Source of the DNA: Candidatus Altimarinota bacterium
GTDB lineage: Bacteria; Cyanobacteriota; Cyanobacteriia; Cyanobacteriales; Microcystaceae
DNA: 36,635 nucleotides
NCBI GenBank assembly: GCA_012031035.1
Contig: JAAUUT010000049.1
Span: 1-36,635, forward strand
Direction of reading: 5' to 3'
The notes beneath the pieces were generated by a model, which saw nothing but the letters and a program-made list of their open reading frames with translations, ran no database searches and was not told where the DNA came from. The position numbers were made by a program, and so were the translations under genes. Shown piece by piece: positions 26,252 through 35,734 of this stretch. Position 1 is the first letter of the stretch, and each line of letters begins with the position of its first letter.

Positions 26252-26908
26252 TCATCTTTTTCGAGAGCGAGTGCTATATTGATAAACTCTCAGTCCCTTT
26301 TCTTTTTTATCAGTCTTTTGAATTAAAAATTTTAAATTACCTAAAATGCAGGGGCGAGCTAAAGCTTTTTGTAATAATTTTTGATACTCTACATTCTCAA
26401 TAACATAAGAGCCAAATCGTTCTAAATGAGGATTTTGTAATTGAGCGTCGAATAATACAAATCCTCGCTTTCGTAGGTGTTCGACAATCTTAACCATTGC
26501 AACTTTCGACCCTTCAGGAATGCGATAAAACATCGATTCTCCAATGAAAAGCCCTTTAATTGCTATTCCTAATATTCCTCCCGCTAAGCGATCGCCTTGC
26601 CAAGTTTCAAAACTATGGGCCCAGCCAGCTTGATATAATTCAAAATAAATCTCTTTTAAATCCGAAGAAATCCAGGTCGTTTCTCGATTGGCGCATCCTT
26701 CGCACACTGCCCGAAAATCTCGATTAATCGCTACGGTAAAACGTCCCTGATTGAGAGAGCGACGCAAAGAGGTAGGATAGCGAAAGCGATCGTCAAGCGG
26801 AATTAGGGTTCGTTGGCGGCTACTATACCAACCCAATTCGCCATATTCATCCGCCATTAAAAAATAGCCTTGAGCATAGCCTTGTATAATAGACGCAACA
26901 TTATCCAT
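26252..26908 (-). CDS. aat: Leucyl/phenylalanyl-tRNA-protein transferase
   Basis: Adds Leu/Phe to N-terminal Arg/Lys of proteins, creating N-degrons for ClpS-ClpAP. 218 residues. Family motifs: [74 protein letters not shown] and [15 protein letters not shown]. The C-terminal basic tail is lineage-specific. Divergent from the small gene at 26944, with a 35-bp gap. Confidence 0.93.
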   Translation of the reverse strand: MDNVASIIQGYAQGYFLMADEYGELGWYSSRQRTLIPLDDRFRYPTSLRRSLNQGRFTVAINRDFRAVCEGCANRETTWISSDLKEIYFELYQAGWAHSFETWQGDRLAGGILGIAIKGLFIGESMFYRIPEGSKVAMVKIVEHLRKRGFVLFDAQLQNPHLERFGSYVIENVEYQKLLQKALARPCILGNLKFLIQKTDKKEKGLRVYQYSTRSRKR

Positions 26909-26943
26909 TTAGAATACAGAATTAGATCGTTGAGAATTCTCTC

Positions 26944-27276
26944 ATGACGACTCAACCGATTCCACCGATTACTTTACCTCCCATGCGCGATCCCCAACTC
27001 GAAGGGGAGTGGCTGCAAAAAGCTTTGCACCAATGGCTCGATCGCGAGTTTATTCCCGAAGCCATTAACCAGCAAATTGCTCGGCGAGCCTCACAAATCT
27101 TTGTACGACAGCGCCTTGAAGGAGAAAATGACTTAGGTTCTCTCGTCATCGCGATCGTCACAGAGATGCAAGCGTTTGATTTTCGAGAGAGTTTTTATAG
27201 CGAATTTGCGATCGCCAATGCCGTCAGCGATCTGATACTAGATAGTCTGGGAATCGAGCGCTGTTGCGGACAATAA
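26944..27276 (+). CDS. Conserved hypothetical protein, 110 residues
   Basis: A small soluble acidic protein (WLQKALHQWLDREFIPEAIN, RASQIFVRQRLEGENDLGSL, FDFRESFYSEFAIANAV) with predicted helices and no catalytic motif. It resembles cyanobacterial proteins of unknown function usually next to housekeeping genes. The ATG at 26944 follows a promoter region shared with divergent aat. Function unknown. Confidence 0.7.
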   Translation: MTTQPIPPITLPPMRDPQLEGEWLQKALHQWLDREFIPEAINQQIARRASQIFVRQRLEGENDLGSLVIAIVTEMQAFDFRESFYSEFAIANAVSDLILDSLGIERCCGQ

Positions 27277-27366
27277 TGGGACTAGGGATTGGGGAACGGT
27301 AAAACTTACATTTATTTTTCCCCTTTACCCCAAAAAAATCTTAGTGTCTCAGTCGCCAGTCAATCA

Positions 27367-27669
27367 TTACCAACTCGACTTAACTACCCCAGGTAATAAT
27401 CCTTGGTGCGCCCATTCGCGCAAAACGTTACGAGATAATCCAAAATCTCTGTAATATCCTCTAGGTCTTCCTGTCTTCCAACAACGGTTGTGCTGGCGGT
27501 TAGGAGCGCTATTGCGCGGTAATTGTTGTATTTGGCGATGAATTTCGATCTTTTCATCTAAAGATTCAGCTAGGCGAAACTGTTCTTTTAATTCGGCTCT
27601 TTTATCAGCATATTTAGCAACGAGAAGACTGCGCTTTTTCTCGCGCTCGATCATAGATTTCTTTGCCAT
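27367..27669 (-). CDS. rpsN: 30S ribosomal protein S14
   Basis: 100 residues: [20 protein letters not shown], then [20 protein letters not shown] and [21 protein letters not shown]. This is the long zinc-free type: only one Cys remains where the short form has a CXXC pair. Ribosomal assembly protein of the 30S head. Stand-alone gene, as usual in cyanobacteria. Confidence 0.97.
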   Translation of the reverse strand: MAKKSMIEREKKRSLLVAKYADKRAELKEQFRLAESLDEKIEIHRQIQQLPRNSAPNRQHNRCWKTGRPRGYYRDFGLSRNVLREWAHQGLLPGVVKSSW

Positions 27670-27942
27670 AAACTTTTCAGTTAGTATTCTTAATTTAAGA
27701 CAGCATTTCCTATCTTATCTCATATGACTATTTCTTAGATATGGTTATTTTTCTCGCAAGACAAACCCATCTAGCTTTTGACTCAAGCCATAAAGCAGTT
27801 AGATAAGAAATGTAGAGCAAACACGGTTTTCTATTCCCCGTTCCCTATTCCCTACCCCAAAAAGGCTTAGCGAGGATTAACAGCCAATAAACCCAAAAAT
27901 TTGATAGGCTATCCTAATAACTTTTAACAATGTAGACTGAGC

Positions 27943-29106
27943 GTGGATATAGTAATTGGTCGGGGTAAAACGGCTCGACGAGCCTATGGAATTGATGAAA
28001 TTGCACTTTCACCTGGAGTGCGTACTTTAGATCCTAGCTTGGCAGATACTCGCATTCGTCTCGGCAGTATCGATCGCGAAATCCCCATTATTGCTAGTGC
28101 TATGGATGGCGTAGTAGACACGCGCATGGCAGCCTTGCTCTCCGAATTAGGAGCGATGGGAGTCCTTAACTTAGAAGGCATTCAGACTCGTTATGACGAT
28201 CCAGAACCTATTTTAGACCGCATTGCCTCAGTTGGTAAATCTGAGTTTGTCGGGTTAATGCAGGAACTTTATGCAGAACCGATTAAGCCCGAATTAATTC
28301 AACGACGCATCAAAGAAATTAAAGAAAGAGGAGGCATTGCAGCCGTTAGTCTAACTCCTGCGGGTGCTGTAAAGTATAGCGAAACTGTCGCTACGGCTGG
28401 AGCCGATATATTATTCGTTCAAGCAACAGTAGTTTCTACAGCGCATCTTTCGCCAGAATCAACGATTCCTCTAGATTTGGTTCAATTGTGTCAAGAAATG
28501 CCTATCCCCGTTATTTTAGGCAATTGCGTCACTTACGAAGTGGCATTAAATTTGATGAAAGCGGGAGCGACTGCGGTTTTAGTCGGAATTGGGCCGGGTG
28601 CAGCTTGTACGTCTCGCGGCGTTTTAGGAGTCGGCGTACCTCAAGCGACAGCAGTAGCAGATTGTGCGGCGGCGAGAGACGATTTCGAGCGAGAAACAGG
28701 TAAATACGTTTCTGTCATTGCTGACGGCGGCATTATTACTGGAGGCGATATCTGTAAATGTATAGCCTGCGGTGCCGATGCTGTTATGATTGGTTCTCCT
28801 ATTGCCAGAGCAGCAGAAGCGCCTGGACGCGGCTATCATTGGGGAATGGCAACGCCTAGTCCCGTCTTACCTCGTGGAACTCGTATCAATGTAGGAACGA
28901 CAGGAACAATTGAGGAAATTTTGGTTGGGCCTGCTAAATTAGATGATGGCACTCATAACCTTTTGGGCGCTCTCAAGACCAGTATGGGAACTTTAGGAGC
29001 GAAGAATATTAAGGAAATGCAGCAAGTAGAAGTCGTTATCGCGCCTTCACTGCTTACCGAAGGAAAGGTTTACCAAAAGGCACAGCAATTGGGAATGGGT
29101 AAATAG
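27943..29106 (+). CDS. guaB3: GuaB3-type IMP dehydrogenase-related protein
   Basis: A 387-residue (beta/alpha)8 barrel of the IMPDH/GMPR family without CBS domains. Starts with GTG at 27943 (MDIVIGRGKTARRAYGIDEI). The active-site loop GPGAACTSRGVLGVGVPQATA carries the catalytic Cys; phosphate-binding VIADGGIITGGDICKC and MIGSPIARA follow. GuaB3 enzymes of cyanobacteria and actinobacteria belong to guanine nucleotide synthesis/salvage. Monocistronic, followed by a clear inverted repeat. Confidence 0.9.
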   Translation: MDIVIGRGKTARRAYGIDEIALSPGVRTLDPSLADTRIRLGSIDREIPIIASAMDGVVDTRMAALLSELGAMGVLNLEGIQTRYDDPEPILDRIASVGKSEFVGLMQELYAEPIKPELIQRRIKEIKERGGIAAVSLTPAGAVKYSETVATAGADILFVQATVVSTAHLSPESTIPLDLVQLCQEMPIPVILGNCVTYEVALNLMKAGATAVLVGIGPGAACTSRGVLGVGVPQATAVADCAAARDDFERETGKYVSVIADGGIITGGDICKCIACGADAVMIGSPIARAAEAPGRGYHWGMATPSPVLPRGTRINVGTTGTIEEILVGPAKLDDGTHNLLGALKTSMGTLGAKNIKEMQQVEVVIAPSLLTEGKVYQKAQQLGMGK

Positions 29107-29146
29107 ATAAATTTCTTAGCAGAGAGTCTTTATTAGGGACAAGGGG

Positions 29147-29179
29147 AAAGGGGAAAACTTCATTTATATTTTCCCCTTT
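29147..29179 (+). terminator. Terminator-like inverted repeat after guaB3
   Basis: AAAGGGGAAAA and TTTTCCCCTTT: a perfect 11-bp stem with an 11-base loop, 40 bp after the stop. A similar sequence follows the gene ending at 27276 (27291-27330), so this may also be a dispersed repeat. Confidence 0.65.
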
Positions 29180-29234
29180 AACCGAACAAAGCTTTTCTTT
29201 TGCTCTTGAAAAGCAATTTTCTAGCTTTTGCTTG

Positions 29235-30440
29235 TTAAGCTTTAGTTAATGCTCGAACGATGCGATCGCATCCTATTCTTCCTCCCGACAGGTTGCGAGC
29301 AACTGGCCCGATTTGTAATGCTGCCAATCCTCCCAGAACATAAAATTCGCTACCTGGGAAGCGTAAATGTTCGTTTAATACGGGCAATTTCTTGACAATT
29401 TGGGTTGGATGTGTATCTAAAATATCGATTAAAAGTGGATGTTGAGTTGCGTCGAATCTGGTTCCGGTTGCTAACCAAATGCGATCGCATTGCAAAATCT
29501 CGCTATTGACGCATCTAACTTGCCAAGAGTTTTCTTGCCAAGTTGCTTCTATGACTTCGCAGCGTTCGTTAAGCGTTACTTTGCCATTTCTGGAAGCACG
29601 TCTCAACTGTAACATCATGGCAGGAGTCATCGACCCGCCGTTGCGTGCCTGTTGAATCAGTTGCGATCGCGCTTCCCAATCGGTTTCTTCGGCAAATCCT
29701 TTCAGATATTTTGGTCCTAACCAACCAGGATCGGCATCGAATAACTTTTCTTGCAACTCCCGTCGCGACATGAGAATGACTTTAGCGCCTCGATTAATCG
29801 CACCGATCGCAAGATGTCCGCTAGTGAGTCCGCCACCAATAATTAAAATTGTTTCTCCTGCTATGTGTAACGTTCTGAGATCTACTTTCTGCGAATGACA
29901 CAATCTTTCTGGAGGATAAAGATCGCGAATCTTATTTACCCATTCGGGAAATTGCAAAACGCCGCTTCCGGTTGCTAAAACCACTCGACGAGCAACGATC
30001 GAACGTCCGTCGGCTAACATGAGTTGATAGCGAGGACGCAAATTGTGATGAATTGGTAGGATGCGATCGATTTTTGCTTGGCAAACGCAATCTTGTAAGT
30101 TCCAGCGACGAATGACTTCAGCACAAAAATCTTCAAATAACTTCGTTCCTGGGAGATCGTAAGGCGGAAATAATTCATCGGGTCGATTTTCGGCAAATGC
30201 CCTCAAAGCAAAGGGATTGGGGTCGGGATGGTGAACCGCAGGCGATCGCAAGTGGGGAATTTCTTGTGCGGAAAACTGGTGTCGCCATTGACTCAACCAA
30301 GTTCCACTCGGATCGAATACTAAAAAGCGATGACGCAATTTAGCGCGTTTTTGCAGTAGATGAGTCGCTAACGTTAATGCTTGCGGCCCCGCACCCACAA
30401 TCGCTATATCGATGTAGGGAGGTAACGATATCTCTTTCAT
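29235..30440 (-). CDS. FAD/NAD(P)-binding flavoprotein (monooxygenase-like)
   Basis: 401 residues. N-terminal FAD site IDIAIVGAGPQALTLATHLL; a second dinucleotide site TILIIGGGLTSGHLAIGAI about residue 200; RIWLATGTRFD near 335; and a C-terminal FYVLGGLAALQIGPVARNLSGG. The fold matches FAD-dependent N-hydroxylases/lysine-monooxygenase-like proteins, but the substrate is unknown. It begins 8 bp after the PEP-CTERM gene, so both share the promoter with the palindromic box at 31379. A role under zinc limitation is therefore inferred. Confidence 0.75.
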   Translation of the reverse strand: MKEISLPPYIDIAIVGAGPQALTLATHLLQKRAKLRHRFLVFDPSGTWLSQWRHQFSAQEIPHLRSPAVHHPDPNPFALRAFAENRPDELFPPYDLPGTKLFEDFCAEVIRRWNLQDCVCQAKIDRILPIHHNLRPRYQLMLADGRSIVARRVVLATGSGVLQFPEWVNKIRDLYPPERLCHSQKVDLRTLHIAGETILIIGGGLTSGHLAIGAINRGAKVILMSRRELQEKLFDADPGWLGPKYLKGFAEETDWEARSQLIQQARNGGSMTPAMMLQLRRASRNGKVTLNERCEVIEATWQENSWQVRCVNSEILQCDRIWLATGTRFDATQHPLLIDILDTHPTQIVKKLPVLNEHLRFPGSEFYVLGGLAALQIGPVARNLSGGRIGCDRIVRALTKA

Positions 30441-30448
30441 AATAATCT

Positions 30449-31330
30449 TTAGTTACTTTTTTTCTTCGCCTGACTTAGCAATCCCAAAACCCCCAACAAA
30501 CCCAAACCAAACAAGGTAGAAGATTCTGGAACCGATTCCACTTGAAAATCCACAGCGAAACTTCCCGATGGCGCTAAAGGCGTGCGATTATTAGCGCTAT
30601 TGACATCTACTAATCTAAATTCGGCAGAATATAGTCCTGCTGGCGCAGATTGTGAGGTATAAAAGGTTGGTAGAAAAGAAAAATCGTCGCCTCGATCAAT
30701 GACGTAGCGCTCGCCTACAGAATTAAATAAATCCATTCCCGTCGAGTCAGCAACCCCCAATCCAGGCGAGATCGAAACCAATTCTAAGGCAATTTCTGCA
30801 TCTTCTAGCGATCCTTGCCACCCTCCCTCAGAACTGTTGTATAAATACTCGGCGGCGGGATCGTTAGTATAGTTGAGGAGAGACTGTACGGGTGCGATCG
30901 TCCAGTTAGTATATTCTTCATTGGTTCTTTGATTGATAAGTCGGTTGGCGAATACTCCCGTTCCTGGTAAAAGCTGAATCGGAGGCAATTCCGTCCAATA
31001 TTCGGGAATGCGATTGTTCGTACTAGTTGAGATGACAGTAGGGTTATCTAGCGAACCCGTGTAACTATAGGAACCGATCGCGTGAAAGTGGTTAGTCGTC
31101 GGATCGGGTTCTAAATGGGGAAAGAGAAAGGATAGGCGATTGTAGTTAGGATTTGCTAAACCTGTATACGTGCCATAAGTTACGAACTCTTGACCGTCTA
31201 ACCCAATATAGTAATGTTCGTAATCTGGTCTTGTTGATGTGGTTTCGGCGAGGCTTTTTTGTACTGGTGCAAGGACAGTTAACAGTGTTAGAGAAAGTCC
31301 AAATCCTAATCCAGAGATGGAATTATTCAT
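30449..31330 (-). CDS. PEP-CTERM surface protein, all3515-like (Zur-repressed family)
   Basis: 293 residues: a signal peptide (LGFGLSLTLLTVLAPVQKSLA), a soluble region including RPDYEHYYIGLDG, HFHAIGSYSYTG and a His/Asp-containing middle, then a C-terminal VPESSTLFGLGLLGVLGLL membrane segment with a basic tail: the PEP-CTERM sorting signal. I recognise it as like the all3515 group, described as repressed by Zur in Anabaena; this is from memory. The box 48 bp upstream agrees with that. Possible role in binding zinc at the cell surface (inference). Confidence 0.75.
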   Translation of the reverse strand: MNNSISGLGFGLSLTLLTVLAPVQKSLAETTSTRPDYEHYYIGLDGQEFVTYGTYTGLANPNYNRLSFLFPHLEPDPTTNHFHAIGSYSYTGSLDNPTVISTSTNNRIPEYWTELPPIQLLPGTGVFANRLINQRTNEEYTNWTIAPVQSLLNYTNDPAAEYLYNSSEGGWQGSLEDAEIALELVSISPGLGVADSTGMDLFNSVGERYVIDRGDDFSFLPTFYTSQSAPAGLYSAEFRLVDVNSANNRTPLAPSGSFAVDFQVESVPESSTLFGLGLLGVLGLLSQAKKKSN

Positions 31331-31378
31331 GAGTCTTATGTTGCGATAACGATAACGAGTTTCAATTTTATAATAAAA

Positions 31379-31393
31379 TGATAATCATTATCA
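31379..31393. promoter_or_regulatory. Zur/Fur-type operator, perfect 7-1-7 palindrome
   Basis: TGATAAT, C, ATTATCA; with flanks it extends to a 17-bp palindrome. It lies between the divergent PEP-CTERM gene and CobW-like gene, 15 bp before the ATG of the latter. The 7-1-7 layout and the gene content favour Zur over the iron regulator Fur, although the two boxes look alike. Confidence 0.8.
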
Positions 31394-31408
31394 TAAAAAC
31401 TGAGCGAA

Positions 31409-32164
31409 ATGATTACTGCGATCGCGGGTTTGCCAGGTTCGGGGAAAACCCATTGGATTCGAGAACAGATTGCTAAAACGACATTACCCGTCTTATATTT
31501 CAGTCCTCAAACGGATTCTGTTCCGATTGATGCCACATATTTACAAAGCGAGTTTCCTAATCTCTTGGTTTTGTCTTCAGGAGAAGAAGATAAGTTATTT
31601 ACCGCCGCCAAAGAATCGAGAGTTTATCTAGAATTGCCTTGGTATTTAGATTTATCTGCGATCGAACCCTTGCTACAACAACTCGACTGTCATCGAGTAG
31701 CGATGATGTCTCAGGCGTTACAAAATACGGGATTTGAAGCTTGGGCGGATGAGGTTATTCCAGGCAATAATTATGAGGCGCGAATAAACGGACAAATACA
31801 AATTCATCGCGGTGTTTTGAGCGGAGAAATTCTAGATTTTGCCAGTTTATCAGTATTTTGGTACGAACTAATTTGTGGGGCATATGGAGAAATTAGTCGC
31901 GTCAAAGGAATTTTCGAGATTGCTGACGGACAGTGTATTTATGGAAAAGTTCTCAAAGGGATTCCTCCCCAAGAGTTTGAGGCATTAAATTTACCTGTTT
32001 GGTTAGAAGGAAGACCGCAGCGTTTTAGCGGCTTTGAAATCGTGGGTTGCAATTTAGATAAAGAAGAGATTTCCCAAACGCTTCAAGATTGTTTGATTCC
32101 AGAAGCTGCGATCGCACATTACCAACAACAAGTTAAAGAATCCCTAGAAGAGGTACAGGTATGA
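31409..32164 (+). CDS. CobW/COG0523-like P-loop protein lacking the CxCC motif
   Basis: 251 residues. Walker A GLPGSGKTH at 7-15, then a nucleotide-binding region, and a C-terminal part (GRPQRFSGFEIVGCNLD) like the CobW C-terminal domain. The GCxCC metal motif of canonical COG0523 metallochaperones is absent, and the chain is short compared with the family's usual 320-plus residues. It overlaps the next gene by ATGA, so it is translationally coupled to the metallophosphatase. Behind a Zur-type box it is presumably a zinc-stress gene; I infer a metal-delivery or GTPase role with that partner. Confidence 0.75.
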   Translation: MITAIAGLPGSGKTHWIREQIAKTTLPVLYFSPQTDSVPIDATYLQSEFPNLLVLSSGEEDKLFTAAKESRVYLELPWYLDLSAIEPLLQQLDCHRVAMMSQALQNTGFEAWADEVIPGNNYEARINGQIQIHRGVLSGEILDFASLSVFWYELICGAYGEISRVKGIFEIADGQCIYGKVLKGIPPQEFEALNLPVWLEGRPQRFSGFEIVGCNLDKEEISQTLQDCLIPEAAIAHYQQQVKESLEEVQV

Positions 32165-32976
32165 AAATTGCAGTAATGTCTTGCATTCATGGAAATTATC
32201 CTGCCTTAGAAGCGGTATTGGATGATTGCGATCGCAATTCCTGCGAAAAGATCTACTGTCTCGGCGATTTAGTCGGATACGGTCCCCATCCTAATGCAGT
32301 AGTTGAGATGATTCGTTCTCTCGATATCCCAACCGTACAAGGGTGTTGGGATGAGGATATCGTTGAAGGGTTAAATGCTTGCGAGTGCAGCTATCCTTCG
32401 CTCTTAGCAGAAAAACGAGGCAAGTTAGCACATGAATGGACGAATCGACAAGTTTATCCCGAAACGCGCGAATATTTAGCCCAATTACCTCACACGATTA
32501 AAGAAGGAAATCTTTGTTTCGTGCATGGCAGTCCCCACAGCAACCACGAATATTTGTTGCCAGAAATAGATGCTTTTACCGCCTTGGAGAGGGTTTTATC
32601 AACTGATGCAGACGTGCTTTTTTGCGGTCATACGCATATCCCTTACATCCGTACCTTGGATGCAGAAGAGTTACAAGTAAAAGTCCGTCAACCGAATACC
32701 CAGCAAGAAGAATATTTAACTTTCACAGCACCAATCAAACGCATTATCAATGTCGGTTCGGTTGGCGAACCCCGTCACGGTCGTCCCAATGCAACCTACG
32801 TTATTTATGACACCGATACGGAAGCAGTAACGCTACGAGAAGTCGAGTATAATTATCAGGCAACCTGTATGGCAATTCTAGAGGCAGGTTTGCCGCCTAT
32901 TTTTGCTTGGCGCTTGGCAAGGGGTTTAGAATTTGCAGAAAAAGCAGACGACCCAACTCATGTTTGTGCAAGATAG
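32161..32976 (+). CDS. Calcineurin-like metallophosphoesterase with Cys-substituted metal ligands
   Basis: 271 residues of the YfcE/MJ0936-like group. Motifs in order: SCIHGN (canonical SDIHGN; C8 in place of the first Asp ligand, H10 kept), GDLVGYG (D36), GCWDED (canonical GNHD; C62 in place of the bridging Asn), VHGSP (H122) and GHTH (H157, H159). Both Cys changes fall on residues that bind the two metals, suggesting a different metal or a binding rather than hydrolytic role. Further Cys residues follow in NACECSYPS. Its ATG overlaps the stop of the CobW-like gene, so the two form one operon under the palindromic operator. Substrate unknown. Confidence 0.85.
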   Translation: MKIAVMSCIHGNYPALEAVLDDCDRNSCEKIYCLGDLVGYGPHPNAVVEMIRSLDIPTVQGCWDEDIVEGLNACECSYPSLLAEKRGKLAHEWTNRQVYPETREYLAQLPHTIKEGNLCFVHGSPHSNHEYLLPEIDAFTALERVLSTDADVLFCGHTHIPYIRTLDAEELQVKVRQPNTQQEEYLTFTAPIKRIINVGSVGEPRHGRPNATYVIYDTDTEAVTLREVEYNYQATCMAILEAGLPPIFAWRLARGLEFAEKADDPTHVCAR

Positions 32977-33182
32977 ATTGTTAATTTCTAAAATATTTTG
33001 CGATCGTTAATTTTGAACCGAAATTAGATAATGCTTAAGATGTCCTTGAAATAAGATGCAGAATAATTCTTGAGGTTACACTAATTTGGCATGAGGTACA
33101 AAAAAGATTATAGTTATATTTTGCGTACTGTTTTGTGTTGTAGTAGGTTGAGTTTTTATGGCAACAGATAGGCGCATAAACT

Positions 33183-34952
33183 ATGCCACTGAATAAGCAG
33201 GCTATCTTAGATGATATTTTTCGCAACGCACCACTGTTAAACTCAGAAGACGACTGCGCTGAAAATGTTGTTATTCCTTTGCTGTTGAGGCTAGGTTATG
33301 ACAGAAATCAAATAGGGCGAAAAGTCTCAATTACTGGAACATCAGGACATCGATTTAGGAAACAAGCTGATATCGTTATTTACATCAGAGAACGTCCATC
33401 TCTTGTTGTTGAGACTAAGCGTATTCAAAATCGCCTCAAAGAAGAAGATGTTAATCAAGCACTCTCTTATGCTCAACTTCTCGACCCCCCATCGCCAATT
33501 GCTATTTTAACTAATGGGCGCGATTGGGAAGTTTACTACCTAGACAGAGACGATATTGGCGGTTTAGAATCTGTTCCTGAGCCACAAGAACTTGAGAGTA
33601 CAATACTTACTGTTTCTAGCACTGCAATTCCAATAGAGAAAAGACAAGCTGCTGAAAGACTTTTAGTAACCATTGAAAATAAAGGTGATTTAGAAACAGC
33701 ATTTAGGGAATGTCGCAAAGAACTAGCGAAGGAAGGACTTATTGCTGAATCTGCATTTGACGAACTGACTAAAATTCTTACTTGTAAGTTTAGTGAAGAG
33801 AAAAAATTTGCTGAAGGTCTTGCACCTAATCGCTTTACTTCTCAATGGCTTTTGGGTAGTGGCCCACTAGCTGCTTTACAGCAAATGTTTTCTGAAGCCA
33901 AACAAACTTTTAATGTGTTTCCCACTGGTACTCAGATTCAAATTAGGAATAACGAAACTGTTGAAAAAATTGTCCGTGAATTAGAACCATTTGGTCTTTA
34001 TGGGTTCAAGACACCACTAGGATTAGCTGGTGCTGGAGGTGATGTAGTTGGTTCTGTCTATGAAGCTTTTTTGACTGGAACACTACGGGGGGATTTAGGA
34101 CAATATTTGACTCCAAGGCAGTTGGTTGAATTTATGGTCGAGATAGCCGATATACAAATTGGTGAGAAAGTTCTTGATTTATCATGTGGAAGTGGTGGAT
34201 TTTTAATTAGAGCGTTTATAAATGTACGTAAGAAAATTCGCTCCCTTAATTCTGAGCAAGATGAAAAAGATCGCTTAGTCAGTGAACTTGTAACAAATAA
34301 CCTTTGGGGAATTGAGATAAATCCACGTTTAGCTACTTTATGCAGAATAAATATGATTTTGCATGGAGATGGTTACGAACACATTTATACAGGAGATTCA
34401 ATCAGGGAAGATTTTTTTGAGAATACAGATGGACGAAGAACAGATTTTTCAAGAATTGAGCAGAACAATGTCGCAAAGTTTGATGTGATTCTTATTAATC
34501 CTCCATTCAACATACCATATGAGGACTCTACCTCTCTGAATCGATATAATTTAGGACGTGGTAAAGCTGCTCAAGGCTCAGATTATCTTATTCTTGAGAG
34601 AGCTATTCGGCTATTGAAACCTGAAACTGGTCGCCTGCTTGTTATTCTACCTCATGGTGTTGCAAGCGGAGTTTCCGAAACCGAAATACGTAACTTTGTG
34701 AAAACTAACACACATATTCATGCTTGTATAAGCTTACCAGTAGGAGCGTTTAAACCATTTGGAGGTTCTAACGCAAGAACTTGTGTTCTATATTTGAAAA
34801 AGGCTGCTAAAGATGATAGAAAGAAGCGTTTTTTGGCACAAGCAGAGCGTGTTGGCTATGATATCACCTCAAAATATTATAGAGAAACTGACTTCAACGA
34901 TTTACCTTTTATCGCAGAAGCATATCATAGTGTGAAGCACAATTTGTCATGA
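33183..34952 (+). CDS. Restriction nuclease-N6-adenine methylase fusion (type IIB/BcgI-like)
   Basis: 589 residues. The N-terminal HsdR_N-like nuclease domain (1-130) has D63, E77 and K79 in ADIVIYIRERPSLVVETKR, a good PD-(D/E)xK set. A helical segment (150-240) leads to the HsdM-type methylase: GQYLTPRQLVEFMV, motif I LDLSCGSGGFL near 331-341 and motif IV NPPF at 439-442. No helicase/translocase gene follows, only a specificity subunit, so this resembles BcgI-like enzymes in which one chain cuts and methylates. Lower GC than neighbours, suggesting transfer. ATG at 33183. Confidence 0.85.
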   Translation: MPLNKQAILDDIFRNAPLLNSEDDCAENVVIPLLLRLGYDRNQIGRKVSITGTSGHRFRKQADIVIYIRERPSLVVETKRIQNRLKEEDVNQALSYAQLLDPPSPIAILTNGRDWEVYYLDRDDIGGLESVPEPQELESTILTVSSTAIPIEKRQAAERLLVTIENKGDLETAFRECRKELAKEGLIAESAFDELTKILTCKFSEEKKFAEGLAPNRFTSQWLLGSGPLAALQQMFSEAKQTFNVFPTGTQIQIRNNETVEKIVRELEPFGLYGFKTPLGLAGAGGDVVGSVYEAFLTGTLRGDLGQYLTPRQLVEFMVEIADIQIGEKVLDLSCGSGGFLIRAFINVRKKIRSLNSEQDEKDRLVSELVTNNLWGIEINPRLATLCRINMILHGDGYEHIYTGDSIREDFFENTDGRRTDFSRIEQNNVAKFDVILINPPFNIPYEDSTSLNRYNLGRGKAAQGSDYLILERAIRLLKPETGRLLVILPHGVASGVSETEIRNFVKTNTHIHACISLPVGAFKPFGGSNARTCVLYLKKAAKDDRKKRFLAQAERVGYDITSKYYRETDFNDLPFIAEAYHSVKHNLS

Positions 34953-35671
34953 CCATACAGTTAATTAAAATAGAACCTTTAATATTAACTATCACTGAAG
35001 AATCAGCAAGTAGTATTGATACAATTGATGCTGGTGCAGCTTATACACAGTATTTACACGAGCAGAGAGGGGATTTTGAGAGGAAACCGTTAGGTAACTT
35101 TGTAGAAGTCATTTCAAAGAGTATTAATCCACGCTCAGACAAATATAGATATCAAACGTTTGAATACATAGATTTAAGGGAAGTAGATGACATTTATGGC
35201 TATATCTTGACATTTAAAGTCAATCAAGGAAATGAGATAGGAAGCACCAAATACCGCTTTCAAAAAAATGACATCCTGTTTGCCAAAATCATGCCTAGTT
35301 TAGCAAATAAAAAAATCGCATTGGTAACTCAGGATGTAACTAATGCTGTCACTTCAACTGAGTTTATTGTTTTGAGAAAAAAAGTGCAAGCTGAAATTAA
35401 TTTATATTATCTTTTTCGGGCTTTGCGCTCTGACCATTTTACACGACAAGCAACAGCAAATGTTACTGGTGCAACGGGTCGGCAACGAATTAGTCCATCT
35501 AAGCTATTAGAATTACAAATAATTGTCCCACCAGAGGAGATTCAAAAACAAATTGGAGATGCGGTAGAGCAAGAGTTTACACTACGAACGTTAGCGGCAG
35601 AACAGTCTAAAAAAGCTGATGATTTAGCCCAACTCGTACTTGGCAATCTTACTCTTAGAACTAATAATTGA
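34949..35671 (+). CDS. Type I-like specificity (S) subunit with a single target-recognition domain
   Basis: 240 residues. One target-recognition domain (FERKPLGNFVEVI to VTGATGRQRISPSKLLELQI, with the usual VPPEEIQKQIG start of the conserved helix) followed by a coiled-coil-like helix. Usual HsdS has two such halves and about 400 residues, so this half-size form probably dimerises and would recognise a palindromic bipartite site. ATGA overlap with the methylase-nuclease gene shows coupling. The N-terminal 35 residues are an unusual acidic lead-in. Confidence 0.85.
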   Translation: MTIQLIKIEPLILTITEESASSIDTIDAGAAYTQYLHEQRGDFERKPLGNFVEVISKSINPRSDKYRYQTFEYIDLREVDDIYGYILTFKVNQGNEIGSTKYRFQKNDILFAKIMPSLANKKIALVTQDVTNAVTSTEFIVLRKKVQAEINLYYLFRALRSDHFTRQATANVTGATGRQRISPSKLLELQIIVPPEEIQKQIGDAVEQEFTLRTLAAEQSKKADDLAQLVLGNLTLRTNN

Positions 35672-35734
35672 GAGACTTTCTCTGGGTGTTGTTAAAATAT
35701 TGTCTACAGGCTCGATGCTCAAGAAAGTGGCTGT

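Noticed and set aside
33183..35671. BREX or complete type I RM locus
   Set aside because: No PglX/PglZ-type genes and no helicase-type HsdR subunit follow; only the nuclease-methylase chain and one small S subunit are present.
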